Positions 12,401-22,000 are shown, counted from the stretch's first letter. The stretch: DNA of 64,000 nt from Carettochelys insculpta (GCF_033958435.1 NC_134158.1:10835277-10899276), one strand, 5' to 3'. The notes: a model not told the origin generated them from the letters alone. A program made the numbers and translations.

Positions 12401-13561
12401 TACGGTGCAGGCGGGGCCGGCGTAGCCCGGCCGGCAGTGGCACCGGCCGTCCCGGCACTCCCCGCGCCCGCCGCAGTCGCCGGGGCAGAGGGGCCGCTCG
12501 CAGGCCGGCCCCGCGTAGCCGGGGAAGCAGGCGCAGCGCCCCGCCACGCAGCGGCCCTGGTCGTTGCAGTCGTCCGGGCAGACGGGCGTCTGGCAGCGGG
12601 CGCCGGCCCAGCCGGGGGGGCAGACGCAGCGGCCGCCCTCGCACTGGCCGCGGCCCCCGCAGCCGCCCGGGCACCGCGGCTCGGCGCACGTGGGGCCGCC
12701 CCAGCCCGGCTCGCACACGCAGCTGCAGTTGGACGCGTGGAAGGTGCCGCGGCGGCTGCAGAGGCGCGGGGTGTCCGTCGGGCCTGCGGCGGGAGGGGGA
12801 GGGGCTGAGCCCCGGCGGCGGCGGCGGCGGCAGCAGCAGCCCCCGCCCCCCCTCGGGTGCCGCCAGCGGGCCCTGGCCCCGCCTTCTGCCAAGACCACGC
12901 CTCCCCCGCCCCACATCTTCCTGGCTCCACCCTTTTCTCACGCCCCGCCTCTCTGTTGTCCCCCCCCATGGGCTCCACCTCTACCCTTCGTATGGCCCCG
13001 CCCCCCTACTGGCTCCACCCCCTTTTCACACCCTGGCTCCCTCCCTCCGCTGGGCCCAATCCCCTTCCTGCTCTGCCCTCCCCATCTCCCCCCCAGTGCC
13101 TCCGCCCCCGCCGCTGTCCCCGTCTGACCTGTGCTGGCCTGGGTGGAGGCGGCGAGGGGGCAGCAGCCCTTGGCCCCACACTGCTCCCGCAGCACCTGGA
13201 CCTGGGCCTCCAGCGCCCGCAGCCGGCTCAGGGCCTCCCGCAGGGCAGCACCATCGCCCCCCCCCTCGCAGTCGCAGGCTGGGGCCGGCAGGTTGATGCG
13301 GTGGGTGAAGACGACCTGGTCCTCGCCTGCCAGTGTGTGCTCATAGAGGTGGGGCTGCTGCTGGCCGCGGGGGGCCAGCGCTTCCTGGGGGGGCCTTGCG
13401 CCCTGGGGCGCCCGGCGGATGCTGTAGATGTGCGAGAAGACGGTGGTGTTGGCGGGGGCCGCAGCCCGGCGGGAGTGGGGGGGCGGGAGCCCCATGCTGG
13501 GGGAAGGAGGTGCCCCCTGCACCAGCAGCAGCAGCAGCGACAGCAGCAGCCAGGGCCCCAT
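198..13561 (-). CDS. TNXB: Tenascin-X (5' half of gene, partial)
   Basis: Extracellular matrix glycoprotein of the tenascin family. Coding exons in transcript order: 13561-13129, 12783-12400, 10103-9991, 9739-9586, 8291-8016, 6561-5875, 5097-4765, 4174-3884, 3511-3230, 2429-2136 and 491-198. All junctions fit GT-AG, and the phases are consistent (1 throughout except phase 0 inside the first FN3), giving 1180 codons without a stop. Order of parts: signal peptide, heptad/cysteine assembly region, 3.5 EGF-like repeats, one split FN3, one single-exon FN3, a proline-rich linker plus TNX-type segment and FN3, then five single-exon FN3 domains with the family signature ([23 protein letters not shown]). 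The remaining FN3 domains and fibrinogen-like end must lie beyond position 1. The EGF number is far below the roughly 18 of mammalian TNX. The last three FN3 exons are recent duplicates. Tenascin-Y is the name used for the bird orthologue. Identification is firm; exact splice sites are inferred. Confidence 0.93.
722..975. repeat. Minisatellite, 3 copies of about 85 bp
   Basis: Units start CCATCGCCCCC(A/G)TGCGGG and carry GAGAGCTGAGCTGGGCT. It lies in a TNXB intron. The neighbouring 492-721 shows nothing recognisable. Confidence 0.8.
1130..1335. repeat. Pyrimidine-rich CCGTCCATC low-complexity tract
   Basis: Repeated CCGTC/CCATC words on the plus strand. A similar tract runs 1780-1990 on the other side of the LTR. 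Both lie in a TNXB intron. Confidence 0.7.
1340..1730 (-). mobile_element. Solo LTR, degenerate copy
   Basis: Same family and subfamily as the plus-strand copy at 18585-18972: shared words such as CAGGAGTGACTCTCACTGGCAGGAGA and GGGGTCAGCGCAGCCGGCAGAGACAG-like stretches. GGGTTTATTAG on the plus strand is an AATAAA signal on the minus strand. The terminal TGTGATG/CATCACA ends are eroded. No internal viral genes are present. Confidence 0.65.
2136..2429 (-). CDS. TNXB: TNXB FN3-7 exon
   Basis: A 294-base exon, phase 1. It differs from FN3-8 by only a handful of residues (for example SSIQLSW against SSVRLSW). About 56 bases of downstream intron (2080-2135) match 141-197 beside FN3-8, so a roughly 1.94 kb unit was duplicated. 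Confidence 0.9.
2569..2935. repeat. Tandem repeat, 3 copies of about 115-125 bp
   Basis: Units start GGCTAGCGAGG(C/T)GTCACTGG and contain GGGGTACTGTTATGG and GGGATAATGCCCACAAAGGG. It lies between TNXB FN3-7 and FN3-6. At 3088-3143 there is a fragment resembling the end of the local LTR family. The origin of the unit is unknown. Confidence 0.85.
3230..3511 (-). CDS. TNXB: TNXB FN3-6 exon
   Basis: A 282-base exon, phase 1. The FN3 domain carries [40 protein letters not shown] and [20 protein letters not shown]. It is almost identical to the two following exons, but its flanking intron sequence differs. Confidence 0.9.
3884..4174 (-). CDS. TNXB: TNXB FN3-5 exon
   Basis: A 291-base exon, phase 1. 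The FN3 domain has [17 protein letters not shown] (with an NVTS glycosylation site), [11 protein letters not shown] and [17 protein letters not shown] (a second NVT site). Confidence 0.88.
4225..4745 (+). repeat. SINE-head tandem array, about 8 units of 68 bp
   Basis: Each unit reads GGGGGCTGGTGGTTAGAGCA then GGGAGCCAGGACTCCTGGGTTCT. The GGTTAGAGC and GGGTTCT words look like the A and B boxes of a tRNA-derived SINE, but only the head is present and it is repeated head to tail. It lies in the intron between FN3-5 and FN3-4. Confidence 0.8.
4765..5097 (-). CDS. TNXB: TNXB FN3-4 exon
   Basis: A 333-base exon, phase 1. About 20 proline/serine-rich residues are followed by a FN3 domain with [30 protein letters not shown] and [18 protein letters not shown]. 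Confidence 0.88.
5170..5615. repeat. Minisatellite of CCAGGCCCTGCCCC units
   Basis: Units with GAGCCAGCCAGGCCCTGCCC and CATTTCCTGACCCCCTGAGC repeat about every 75 bases in the TNXB intron upstream of FN3-4. The same core word recurs at 6.6-6.9, 15.8-16.5, 17.6-18.0 and 39.3-40.5 kb. Confidence 0.85.
5875..6561 (-). CDS. TNXB: TNXB linker and FN3-3 exon
   Basis: A 687-base exon, phase 1. It encodes about 45 residues of proline-rich linker, then a segment with two NxT sites and the motif [18 protein letters not shown], then [19 protein letters not shown], a short glycine/alanine-rich stretch, and an FN3 domain ([34 protein letters not shown]). The amphipathic segment resembles the linker found between early FN3 domains of tenascin-X. 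I know of no assigned function for it. Confidence 0.85.
6600..6910. repeat. Minisatellite of CCAGGCCCTGCCCTGGG units
   Basis: Four imperfect copies, each pairing CAGCCAGGCCCTGCCCTGGGC with GGACAGGCCCTGCCCCATTCC-like words. It lies in a TNXB intron. Confidence 0.75.
7140..7885. repeat. GGAT/GACA degenerate microsatellite
   Basis: Mixed GGATGGAT, GGACAGACAG and GGTGGGTGG words over about 740 bases. Long open frames here on both strands are composed only of these words and are not genes. Confidence 0.9.
8016..8291 (-). CDS. TNXB: TNXB FN3-2 exon
   Basis: A single-exon FN3 domain of 92 residues, phase 1 at both ends. Visible marks are LSLRWEPP (B strand tryptophan), DGYTLRYGP and [14 protein letters not shown]. 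The donor is GTGGGT. The intron on the gene's 3' side carries the GGAT/GACA array at 7.1-7.9 kb. Confidence 0.88.
8335..9545. repeat. Minisatellite, about 59-bp unit, about 20 copies
   Basis: Units contain CCTTAGCCCCCGCCCCACAC, GGCTGCCCTCCGCCACCTCC and a GGCGCCCCACACAG variant. It fills the intron between TNXB FN3-1 and FN3-2. Confidence 0.92.
9586..10103 (-). CDS. TNXB: TNXB FN3-1, split over two exons
   Basis: Exons 10103-9991 (113 bases) and 9739-9586 (154 bases), joined in phase 0, form one fibronectin type III domain. The first half has the FRLQWNPP strand and DGYEIRLVP; the second has [20 protein letters not shown] and ends VRT. The 251-base intron between them shows nothing else. FN3 domains split by an intron are usual near the start of tenascin FN3 arrays. 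Confidence 0.85.
10125..11400. repeat. Minisatellite, about 57-bp unit, about 22 copies
   Basis: Units of GGGAACTGCACCCCCCAGTC, CCAGCCGCCCCCTCCCCAGG and CAGCGCCCC. The central copies are nearly identical. It occupies the TNXB intron before FN3-1. The rest of that intron, 11400-12010, shows no recognisable element. Confidence 0.93.
12010..12420 (-). repeat. Minisatellite carrying copies of the EGF-exon splice donor
   Basis: GGGGCGGGGC-rich units of about 85-103 bp. The word CCGTACCTACGG(T/G)GCAGG (plus strand) occurs at 12111, 12196, 12299 and 12394. The last one is the real exon-intron junction of the TNXB EGF exon, so each unit contains the end of the exon plus its GTACGG donor. Confidence 0.85.
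12400..12783 (-). CDS. TNXB: TNXB EGF-repeat exon (3.5 repeats)
   Basis: This 384-base exon is phase 1 at both ends. It encodes a half EGF unit followed by three full tenascin-type EGF units of about 31 residues, each with the CPxDCxxxGxC and CxCxPGYxGxxC spacing. The donor was placed at GTAG|GTACGG because only this choice gives phase 1 and matches the next exon. The last 16 or so bases of the exon and the donor are repeated three more times in the intron that follows. Confidence 0.88.
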   Translation of the reverse strand, partial: ARRTPRASAAAAAPSTRPTAAACASRAGAAPRAPSRGARAAAGAAASARAAAASAPPAGPAPAARRPSARTTATTRAAAWRGAAPASPATRGRPASGPSAPATAAGAGSAGTAGATAGRATPAPPAP

Positions 13562-13572
13562 GGGGCAGGGAC
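13129..13572 (-). CDS. TNXB: TNXB first coding exon: signal peptide and assembly domain
   Basis: The acceptor (CCACAG) lies just above 13572 and the ATG is at 13561, 11 bases into the exon, in a CCCCATGG context. The start encodes a leucine-rich signal peptide ([13 protein letters not shown]). Residues about 95-140 hold a CDC motif, a leucine heptad stretch ([19 protein letters not shown]) and an EQCGAKGCC cluster, as expected for the tenascin N-terminal oligomerisation region. The donor is at 13128/13127 in phase 1. Confidence 0.88.
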
Positions 13573-14000
13573 CTGTGGGGGGTCAGGAAGTTAGAGATGG
13601 AGGCCACGGAGACCCCCAAGGACCCCAAATCCCTCCCTGGACTTCCAGAGACCCCCCCTGCAGCCCACTGCCCCCCAGAGATCACCCCACAGACCCCAGT
13701 AACCCCTCTGCTGCTATGTGCCAGCCCCTGGCTCTGACCCCCATATCCCAGCCCCTGACCCAGGCTTGGGGGAAGCAGGGCCCCCAGTGCCCCGGGGGTG
13801 GGGGTGGGGAGGCCATGGCCAGGGCTGCTCCCGCCAGAGCAACTGCTCTGGCCTCCTGCTACACAAACGCAGCTGGAGCCGAGCGCAGCTGGGAGTGGGG
13901 GAGACCCCCGCTTTAGTCATCTGTCTCCGCCTGTGCTGCAGGAACCCCGGGGTGCCTCAGTTTCCCCAGGCCCCACCTCAGTGTTCTGTAGGGAGGGGCC
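13573..14000. other. TNXB intron 1 sequence with no recognisable element
   Basis: Ordinary GC-rich sequence between the first coding exon and the truncated LTR. No exon or repeat was recognised. Confidence 0.6.
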
Positions 14001-14382
14001 TGTGATGGAGTTCAGGGGTCCTCAAGCTCTGCCCCCGGCCACAGGCAGGAGTGACTCTCACCCAGCAGGTAGCACAAGAGGTTGATGAGGCGACAGAGCC
14101 CAGCTCAGCACAGAGGGGTCAGTGCAGCTGGCAGAGACAGTCATTGCAACCCGTCCTGGGGAGAGGAGCCCGAGGGGGGCCCCTCTGGGGTGCAGCTTCC
14201 CCCTCGCCAGGCTGGCGCCTTCCAGCTCCCTCTCCCCCAGCTTCTAACTGCCGCCCCCGATTCCAACCCAGCTCGGCTCCTCCCTGCTCTGTGCTCGGGG
14301 CAGAGGTGTTACCTGCCAGCCCAGGGGTCGTCCTTAGCCCTGGGAGCTGCTCTGCCCCTCACACACACCCAGCCTGACTCAC
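14001..14382 (-). mobile_element. Solo LTR, truncated
   Basis: Begins TGTGATGGAGTTCAGGGGTC and follows the same order of blocks as the LTR at 62361-62780: GGAGAGGAGCCCGAGGGGGG, TAACTGCCGCCCCCGATTC and GCCTGACTCAC. The far CATCACA end is lost. Position 14383-14880 holds nothing recognisable. Confidence 0.75.
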
Positions 14383-14879
14383 CCCAGCACCGGGCCTACA
14401 CCACGGGGCGCTCTGTAACCTAGGCAACCAGGTGATGCCTTTCTGGGGGGGTGGTGGGCAGCGCTGGGGGCAGGTGGGGGGAGTTTGGGAGGCAGTGGAG
14501 TGACAGGCCCAGGAGCAGCATCTCCCCCTCCCCTCACCCCAGCCCAGGGACCCCCACATGGAGAAATGGCCCCACCTTCTTGTCTGCCCCCATATGGCCA
14601 GCCCCCCAGCGACCCCCAGGAGAGGGGCCATCACCCTGGGGCAGTGGGAGCCCGCACTCCTCTTTTCTGCCGCTGTCCCATGCCTCAGTTTCCCTCCCTC
14701 AGTGGGACCCTTGTGTCCGGGCCAGGGCTCGGCGTGGCAGAGGTGTTCCTGAGCCCAGGCCAAACCCCCGTGGCTTCGCGTTTGCACAGCTGCGGTTTCC
14801 CTGCTACATGGCCTCCCACGGAGCCCCCGGGCCTCGCGCCACACATGGTCTTCCTGTGGCCGCCCGGCATAGGGAGAAC

Positions 14880-15490
14880 CCAGGCGTCCGGGCTCCCATC
14901 TCCCCAGCTAAACCACTGGACCCCACTTCCCTGCCAGGACCAGGAGTAAAACCCAGGCGTCCGGGGTCCCAGCTCCCCGGCTAAACCACTGGACCCCACT
15001 TCCCTGCTAGGGCCAGGAATAGAACCCAGGCATCCGGGCTCCCAGCTCCCCAGCTAAACCACTGGACCCCACTTCCCTGCCAGGACCAGGAGTAAAACCC
15101 AGGTGTCCAGGCTCCCAGCTCAACCACTGGACCCCACTTCCCTGCCAGGACCAGGAGTAAAACCCAGCTGTCCAGGCTCCCAGACCCCTGCTGTAACCAC
15201 TGGACTCCACTTCCCTGTTAGGAATAGAACCCAGGCGTCCAGGCTCCCACCTCAACCACTAGACCACACTTCCCTGCTAGGGGCTGGAACAGAACCCAGG
15301 AGTCCAGGCTCCCAGCTAAACCACTAGACCCCACTTCCCTGCCAGGACCAGGAGTAAAACCCAGGCATCTGGGCTCCCAGCTCTCCTCACCCCGCAACCA
15401 CTAGACCCCACTTCCCTGCCAGGACCTGGAACAGAACCCAGGAGTCCGGGCTCCCAGACCCCCTCCCACTCTAACCACTAGCTTCCACTG
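14880..15490 (-). repeat. SINE-head tandem array, about 9 units
   Basis: About 71-bp units: AACCCAGGCGTCCGGGCTCC, then AACCACTGGACCCCACTTCC. On the minus strand these read as the tRNA-like A-box and B-box order. The units are more diverged than those of the other arrays. Confidence 0.75.
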
Positions 15491-15829
15491 CCCCGGGGGA
15501 CTCTAGGGGGCTGCTGTGCTGGGAATACCAGCCCTGCCCCTCTCCCAACCTGGGGCGGGGGGCCCTGCACTGTCGGTGCCTGACCCCTGCCCACAGCGGT
15601 TCCTCACTCCCACCCCCCCAACCCCCGAGGCCACGGGGAGCCGAGCGGGGGTGCGGGCCAGGCCGCTCCCCCAGAAGATCGCAGCGAGGGCCGAGCCCGT
15701 CCTGGCTCCATCCCCGCAGGCTGCTGACAGCTGCTCAAATTCTTGTGCAAGGCGATAAGGGTCCCACCCAACGCTGGAGCCAGAGGCAGCTGAGGGTGAC
15801 CTGCTCCAGGGCCGGTCCCCTCCAGGGTG

Positions 15830-16510
15830 CTGGCTCCCCCTGGCCGGGGCAGGACCTGGCTGGCTGTGGGGCAGGGAATGGGGCAGGGCCTGGCTGGCTG
15901 CGGGGCGGGGAATGGGGCAGGTCCTAGCCCGTCTAGGGTGCTGGCTTCCCCCAGCCTGGAGCAGGGCCTGGCTGGCTGTGGGGCAGGGAATGGGGCAGGG
16001 CCTGGCTGGCTGCGGGGTGGGGAATGGGGCAGGACCTGGCTGGCTGTGGGGCAGGGAATGGGGCAGGTCCTAGCCCGTCTAGGGTACTGGCTTCCCCCAG
16101 CCTGGAGCAGGACCTGGCTGGCTGTGGGGTGAGGAATGGGGCAGGACCTGGCTGGCTGTGGGGCAAGGAATGGGGCAGAACCTGGCTGGCTGTGGGGCAG
16201 GGAATGGGGCAGGAGCTGGCTGGCTGTGGGGCAGGGAATGGGGCAGAACCTGGCTGGCTGCGGGGCGGGGAATGGGGCAGGACCTGGCTGGCTGTGGGGC
16301 AGGGAATGGGGCAGGGCCTGGCTGGCTGTGGGGCAGGGAATGGGGCAGGTCCTAGCCCGTCTAGGGTACTGGCTTCCCCCAGCCCGCGGCAGGACCTGGC
16401 TGGCTGTGGGGCAGGGAATGGGGCAGGGCCTGGCTGGCTGCGGGGTGGGGAATGGGGCAGGACCTGGCTGGCTGTGGGGCAGGGAATGGGGCAGGGCCTG
16501 TCCCCTCCAG
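15830..16510. repeat. Minisatellite, about 34-bp GGCCTGGCTGGCTG unit
   Basis: Units of GGACCTGGCTGGCTGTGGGG and CAGGGAATGGGGCA, about 18 copies, interrupted by three copies of a longer variant (TCCTAGCCCGTCTAGGGT). It lies upstream of the TNXB coding start. Position 16510-16878 shows nothing else. Confidence 0.88.
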
Positions 16511-16878
16511 GGGCGCCTGGCCTCTGCCCACCAGACCCCCATGGCTTTGGCCTCCCGCATCCTTCCAGGTTTCTGCCCATCTGTGGGACCCACGAACCCG
16601 CCCTCTTGGGCTCCCTCCTGACCCCCGCAGCCCAGTGTTCCCAGCCCGCACATGGGCCGGGCCGGGCTGGGCTGGGCAGGGGTCACCCGGCCGCAGGGGG
16701 AGGGTCCTCGGGGGCTGTGGGGAGCCGGGGGCGCTGGACTGGGGGCGGGCAGGGGCAGCGCCAGGAGTGGGGGAGGGGCAGCTAGGGTCAGTCCCGGGGC
16801 AGCCACCTGCCCCCCACGCGCCCCGCCCAGCCCAGCCTGCTGCCCCCTCGCTGCCGGCCCCTGGGGCGCGGGCCCTAC

Positions 16879-17340
16879 CTGGGAGCCGGGAGCGGCTGCA
16901 GGGGGCGGTGGCTGCTCTGGGCCGGGGGCTGCGCGCTCCAAGCTCTGCCCTGCGCGGAATCTGCGCTCGGGACTCTGCGCGGGACTCCGGACTGGGGATG
17001 CGCGGAATTTGCGCTCCGGACTCTGCGCTGCGCTCCGGACTGGGGATGCGCCGAATCTGCGCTCCGGACTCTGCGCGGACCTCCGGACTGCGGATGAGCG
17101 GAATTTGCGCGGCGCTCCGGGCTGTAGGATCCGGGCTCTGCGCTGCGCTCAGGGCTGGGGATAAGCGGAATCTGCGCGGCGCTCCGGGCTCTGGGCTGCG
17201 CGGAATCTGCGCTGTGCTCGGGGCTGTCGGATCTGGGCTCTCCTCTGCGGGGACTCTGCGCTGAGCTCCAGGCTCTGCGGCGCCCCGGGGGCGGACGGGG
17301 CGGCGGGTGCGGCCGGACTGTCCCGCTCCCACTTTCATAC
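16879..17340 (-). other. TNXB: Candidate TNXB 5' UTR exon and CpG-rich promoter
   Basis: The coding start exon of TNXB begins with an acceptor, so a non-coding exon must lie upstream. The best donor is CTCCCAG|GTAGGGCC at 16879/16878. The sequence above it, to about 17.3 kb, is CpG-dense and contains a short tandem repeat (16930-17250, units near GCGGAATCTGCGCTCCGG). The transcription start cannot be placed by eye, and no TATA box was seen. Confidence 0.35.
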
Positions 17341-17619
17341 ACACGGTTCGTCCCTCGGCCCAGCGCGGGGGGGCCCGGGGGGTGATGTCATGGCCGGGCC
17401 GGTCCGTCCGCCCGAGCCTGCCCCGCCCCCCGGGAGCCCCCCCAGAGAGGGACCCTGCCCAGAGCCCCCCCCTCCGCAAGGCACCAGCGCACCTGGGGGG
17501 CTACAGCCCCGCCCCGCGCCCCCTGCTTCTCTGCACCGGGCCACCATGGGGAGCGGGGTCGGGTCCTACCAGCTGCCCTGAGACCCAGCAAACGTCCTCC
17601 ACTGGCAGGAGCCGGCACC

Positions 17620-18010
17620 CCCGGGAGGGGCCAGGCCCTGCCCCCCACAAGCCAGCCAGTCCTGCCCCATTCCCTGCCCCCCGAGCCAGCCAGTCCTGCC
17701 CCATTCCCTGCCCCCGGAGCCAGCCAGTCCTGCCCCATTCCCTGCCCCCTGAGCCAGCCAGGCCCTGTCCCCCCAGCCAACCAGGCCCTGCCCCCCATAA
17801 GCCAGCTGAGCCCTGCCCCATTCCCTGCCCCCCGCGCCAGCCAGTTCTGCCCCATTCCCTGCCCCCCGAGCCAGCTAGTCCCGCCCCATTCCCTGCCCCC
17901 TGCGCCAGCCAGTCCTGCCTACCCTGAGCCAGGCAGTCCTGCCCCATTCCCTGCCCCCCACAAGCCAGCTGGGCCCTGCCCCCCGAGCCAGGCAGTTCTG
18001 TCCTATTCCC
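17620..18010. repeat. Minisatellite of GAGCCAGCCAGTCCTGCCCC units
   Basis: About ten copies with ATTCCCTGCCCC between them. Same core family as the arrays at 5.2, 15.8 and 39.3 kb. Confidence 0.85.
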
Positions 18011-18059
18011 TCCCGCAGAGGGTCCTGGGAGTTGTGGCCACTAGAAAACAGACCAGGCC

Positions 18060-18445
18060 AGGACCCCCCCCAGCCTCATTAATACAGACCCTCTGTGGCC
18101 CACCACAGTGCAGCAGTCAGAGGGCACTGGCAGGGTGGGGGGCAGGGCTGGTGCCAGGGGGTGGAGGGTCCCCTGGCCCTGCCCCCCATCTGGAGTTGGA
18201 TGCAACTCCCAGCCACCAGGGAGAATGGGGGTGGTTATGGAGCGCCAGGGACATCTCACAGAACAGACTGTTCAGCACAGCCCAGCTGGGGGAGAGGGGC
18301 CCAGAGGGGTCCCGGAGTGAGTCCCTGGTCCACTTCCGCCCTCCCCAGCCAGCTCAGCCTGCCCCACCCCCAGCCCAGCTCCAGGTCCTGGCCGCCTCTG
18401 CTCTGTGCCGGGGAAGGAAGGGGTCACCTGGCTGCCCAGGTTACA
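18060..18445 (-). mobile_element. Possible LTR-related fragment
   Basis: GGGAGAGGGGCCCAGAGGGG followed by a pyrimidine-rich stretch and GGGGTCACCTGG matches the block order of the local LTR family in reverse. A related fragment lies at 43628-43812. No intact ends. Confidence 0.35.
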
Positions 18446-18584
18446 AAGACCTCAAAGGGCCATTGCCTACGGGTGAGACGTCATCACAGCAACGTCCGCC
18501 TCGCCGCCATGCACTGGCACTGCGCCTGGGGAAACTGAGGCACCCGCCTGGGGCTGCTTAGCCACCGAAGCAGGGGAGTCATTC

Positions 18585-18972
18585 TGTGATGTAGGGGAGA
18601 CGCATGTGGGGGCTGGGCTCACAGAAGATGTGGGGCTCCTGCTGGGGGTAACCTGGTGCCCAGGTGACACCTCTGGGCTGCAGACAAAGGGGGAGGTGGA
18701 GCCTGAGGGGTTTGAATTGGAACTGGGAGTTGGGAGCAGTGAGTCTGGGCTGGGAGAGAGAGAGACAAAGGAGGGGGCCAGGCCCCGGCTCTGGGGCCCC
18801 TCGGGGCCTCCTCTCCCCAGCATGGATGGGACTGGCTGTCTCTGCCGGCTGCACTGACCCCTCTGTACGACGCTGCGTCCTGTCGGCTCATAAACCCGCT
18901 GCTCTCCTGCCAGTGAGAGTCACTCCTGCCTGCGGACAGGGGCAGAGCCTGGGGACCCCGAACCCCATCACA
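18585..18972 (+). mobile_element. Solo LTR, near complete
   Basis: 388 bases from TGTGATGTAGGGG to CCCCATCACA, the family's inverted ends. A CATAAA-type signal (GGCTCATAAACC) sits where the copy at 49610 has AATAAA. No matching target-site duplication was found. Confidence 0.7.
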
Positions 18973-19019
18973 CACACACCTCACTGCATCACAGCAGGGC
19001 TGGCGGGGGCTGCGGCTCA

Positions 19020-22000
19020 GGAGTGAGGGGCACCGGCAGGGCTGGGCAGGGCAGGGGCTGTGTGTTAGGCTGGAGGGGCACCGGCAGGGCTGGGCAGGGC
19101 AGGGGCTGTGTCAGGCTGGAGGGGCACCGGCAGGGCTGGGCAGGGCAGGGGCTGTGTCAGGCTGGAGGGGCACCGGCAGGGCTGGGCAGGGCAGGGGCTG
19201 TGTGTCAGGCTGGAGGGGCACCGGCAAGGCTGGGCAGGGCAGGGGCTGTGTGTCAGGCTGGAGGGGCACCGGCAGGGCTGGGCAGGGCAGGGCTGTGTGT
19301 TAGGCTGGAGGGGCACCGGCAGGGCTGGGCAGGGCAGGGGCTGTGTCAGGCTGGAGGGGCACCGGCAGGGCTGGGCAGGGGCTGTGTGTCAGGCTGGAGG
19401 GGCACCGGCAGGGCTGGGCAGGGGCTGTGTGTCAGGCTGGAGGGGCACCGGCAGGGCTGGGCAGGGCAGGGGCTGTGTGTTAGGCTGGAGGGGCACCGGC
19501 AGGGCTGGGCAGGGCAGGGGCTGTGTGTCAGGCTGGAGGGGCACCGGCAGGGCTGGGCAGGGCAGGGGCTGTGTGTCAGGCTGGAGGGGCACCGGCAGGG
19601 CTGGGCTGGGCAGGGGCTGTGTCAGGCTGGAGGGGCACCGGCAGGGCTGGGCAGGGCAGGGGCTGTGTGTCAGGCTGGAGGGGCACCGGCAGGGCTGGGC
19701 AGGGCAGGGGCTGTGTTAGGCTGGAGGGGCACCGGCAGGGCTGGGCAGGGCAGGGGCTGTGTCAGGCTGGAGGGGCACCGGCAGGGCTGGGCAGGGCTGG
19801 GCAGGGCAGGGGCTGTGTCAGGCTGGAGGGGCACCGGCAGGGCTGGGCTGGGCAGGGGCTGTGTGTCAGGCTGGAGGGGCACCGGCAGGGCTGGGCAGGG
19901 CAGGGGCTGTGTCAGGCTGGAGGGGCACCGGCAGGGCTGGGCAGGGCAGGGGCTGTGTGTTAGGCTGGAGGGGCACCGGCAGGGCTGGGCAGGGCAGGGG
20001 CTGTGTCAGGCTGGAGGGGCACCGGCAGGGCTGGGCAGGGCAGGGGCTGTGTCAGGCTGGAGGGGCACCGGCAGGGCTGGGCAGGGCAGGGGCTGTGTGT
20101 CAGGCTGGAGGGGCACCGGCAGGGCTGGGCAGGGCAGGGGCTGTGTGTCAGGCTGGAGGGGCACCGGCAGGGCTGGGCAGGGCAGGGGCTGTGTCAGGCT
20201 GGAGGGGCACCGGCAGGGCTGGGCAGGGCAGGGGCTGTGTCAGGCTGGAGGGGCACCGGCAGGGCTGGGCAGGGCAGGGGCTGTGTGTTAGGCTGGAGGG
20301 GCACCGGCAGGGCTGGGCTGGGCAGGGGCTGTGTTAGGCTGGAGGGGCACCGGCAGGGCTGGGCAGGGCAGGGGCTGTGTGTCAGGCTGGAGGGGCACCG
20401 GCAGGGCTGGGCAGGGCAGGGGCTGTGTCAGGCTGGAGGGGCACCGGCAGGGCTGGGCAGGGCAGGGCAGGGGCTGTGTCAGGCTGGAGGGGCACCGGCA
20501 GGGCTGGGCAGGGGCTGTGTGTCAGGCTGGAGGGGCACCGGCAGGGCTGGGCAGGGCAGGGGCTGTGTCAGGCTGGAGGGGCACCGGCAGGGCTGGGCAG
20601 GGCAGGGGCTGTGTCAGGCTGGAGGGGCACCGGCAGGGCTGGGCAGGGGCTGTGTCAGGCTGGAGGGGCACCGGCAGGGCTGGGCAGGGCAGGGGCTGTG
20701 TTAGGCTGGAGGGGCACCGGCAGGGCTGGGCAGGGCAGGGGCTGTGTCAGGCTGGAGGGGCACCGGCAGGGCTGGGCAGGGCAGGGGCTGTGTGTCAGGC
20801 TGGAGGGGCACCGGCAGGGCTGGGCTGGGCAGGGGCTGTGTCAGGCTGGAGGGGCACCGGCAGGGCTGGGCAGGGCAGGGGCTGTGTGTCAGGCTGGAGG
20901 GGCACCGGCAGGGCTGGGCAGGGCAGGGGCTGTGTTAGGCTGGAGGGGCACCGGCAGGGCTGGGCAGGGCAGGGGCTGTGTCAGGCTGGAGGGGCACCGG
21001 CAGGGCTGGGCAGGGCAGGGGCTGTGTTAGGCTGGAGGGGCACCGGCAGGGCTGGGCAGGGCAGGGGCTGTGTCAGGCTGGAGGGGCACCGGCAGGGCTG
21101 GGCAGGGCAGGGGCTGTGTCAGGCTGGAGGGGCACCGGCAGGGCTGGGCAGGGCAGGGGCTGTGTGTCAGGCTGGAGGGGCACCGGCAGGGCTGGGCTGG
21201 GCAGGGGCTGTGTGTCAGGCTGGAGGGGCACCGGCAGGGCTGGGCAGGGCAGGGGCTGTGTCAGGCTGGAGGGGCACCGGCAGGGCTGGGCAGGGCAGGG
21301 GCTGTGTCAGGCTGGAGGGGCACCGGCAGGGCTGGGCAGGGCAGGGGCTGTGTGTTAGGCTGGAGGGGCACCGGCAGGGCTGGGCAGGGCAGGGGCTGTG
21401 TGTCAGGCTGGAGGGGCACCGGCAGGGCTGGGCAGGGCAGGGGCTGTGTCAGGCTGGAGGGGCACCGGCAGGGCTGGGCAGGGCAGGGGCTGTGTCAGGC
21501 TGGAGGGGCACCGGCAGGGCTGGGCAGGGCAGGGGCTGTGTGTTAGGCTGGAGGGGCACCGGCAGGGCTGGGCTGGGCAGGGGCTGTGTTAGGCTGGAGG
21601 GGCACCGGCAGGGCTGGGCAGGGCAGGGGCTGTGTGTCAGGCTGGAGGGGCACCGGCAGGGCTGGGCAGGGCAGGGGCTGTGTCAGGCTGGAGGGGCACC
21701 GGCAGGGCTGGGCAGGGCAGGGCAGGGGCTGTGTCAGGCTGGAGGGGCACCGGCAGGGCTGGGCAGGGGCTGTGTGTCAGGCTGGAGGGGCACCGGCAGG
21801 GCTGGGCAGGGCAGGGGCTGTGTCAGGCTGGAGGGGCACCGGCAGGGCTGGGCAGGGCAGGGGCTGTGTCAGGCTGGAGGGGCACCGGCAGGGCTGGGCA
21901 GGGGCTGTGTCAGGCTGGAGGGGCACCGGCAGGGCTGGGCAGGGCAGGGGCTGTGTTAGGCTGGAGGGGCACCGGCAGGGCTGGGCAGGGCAGGGGCTGT

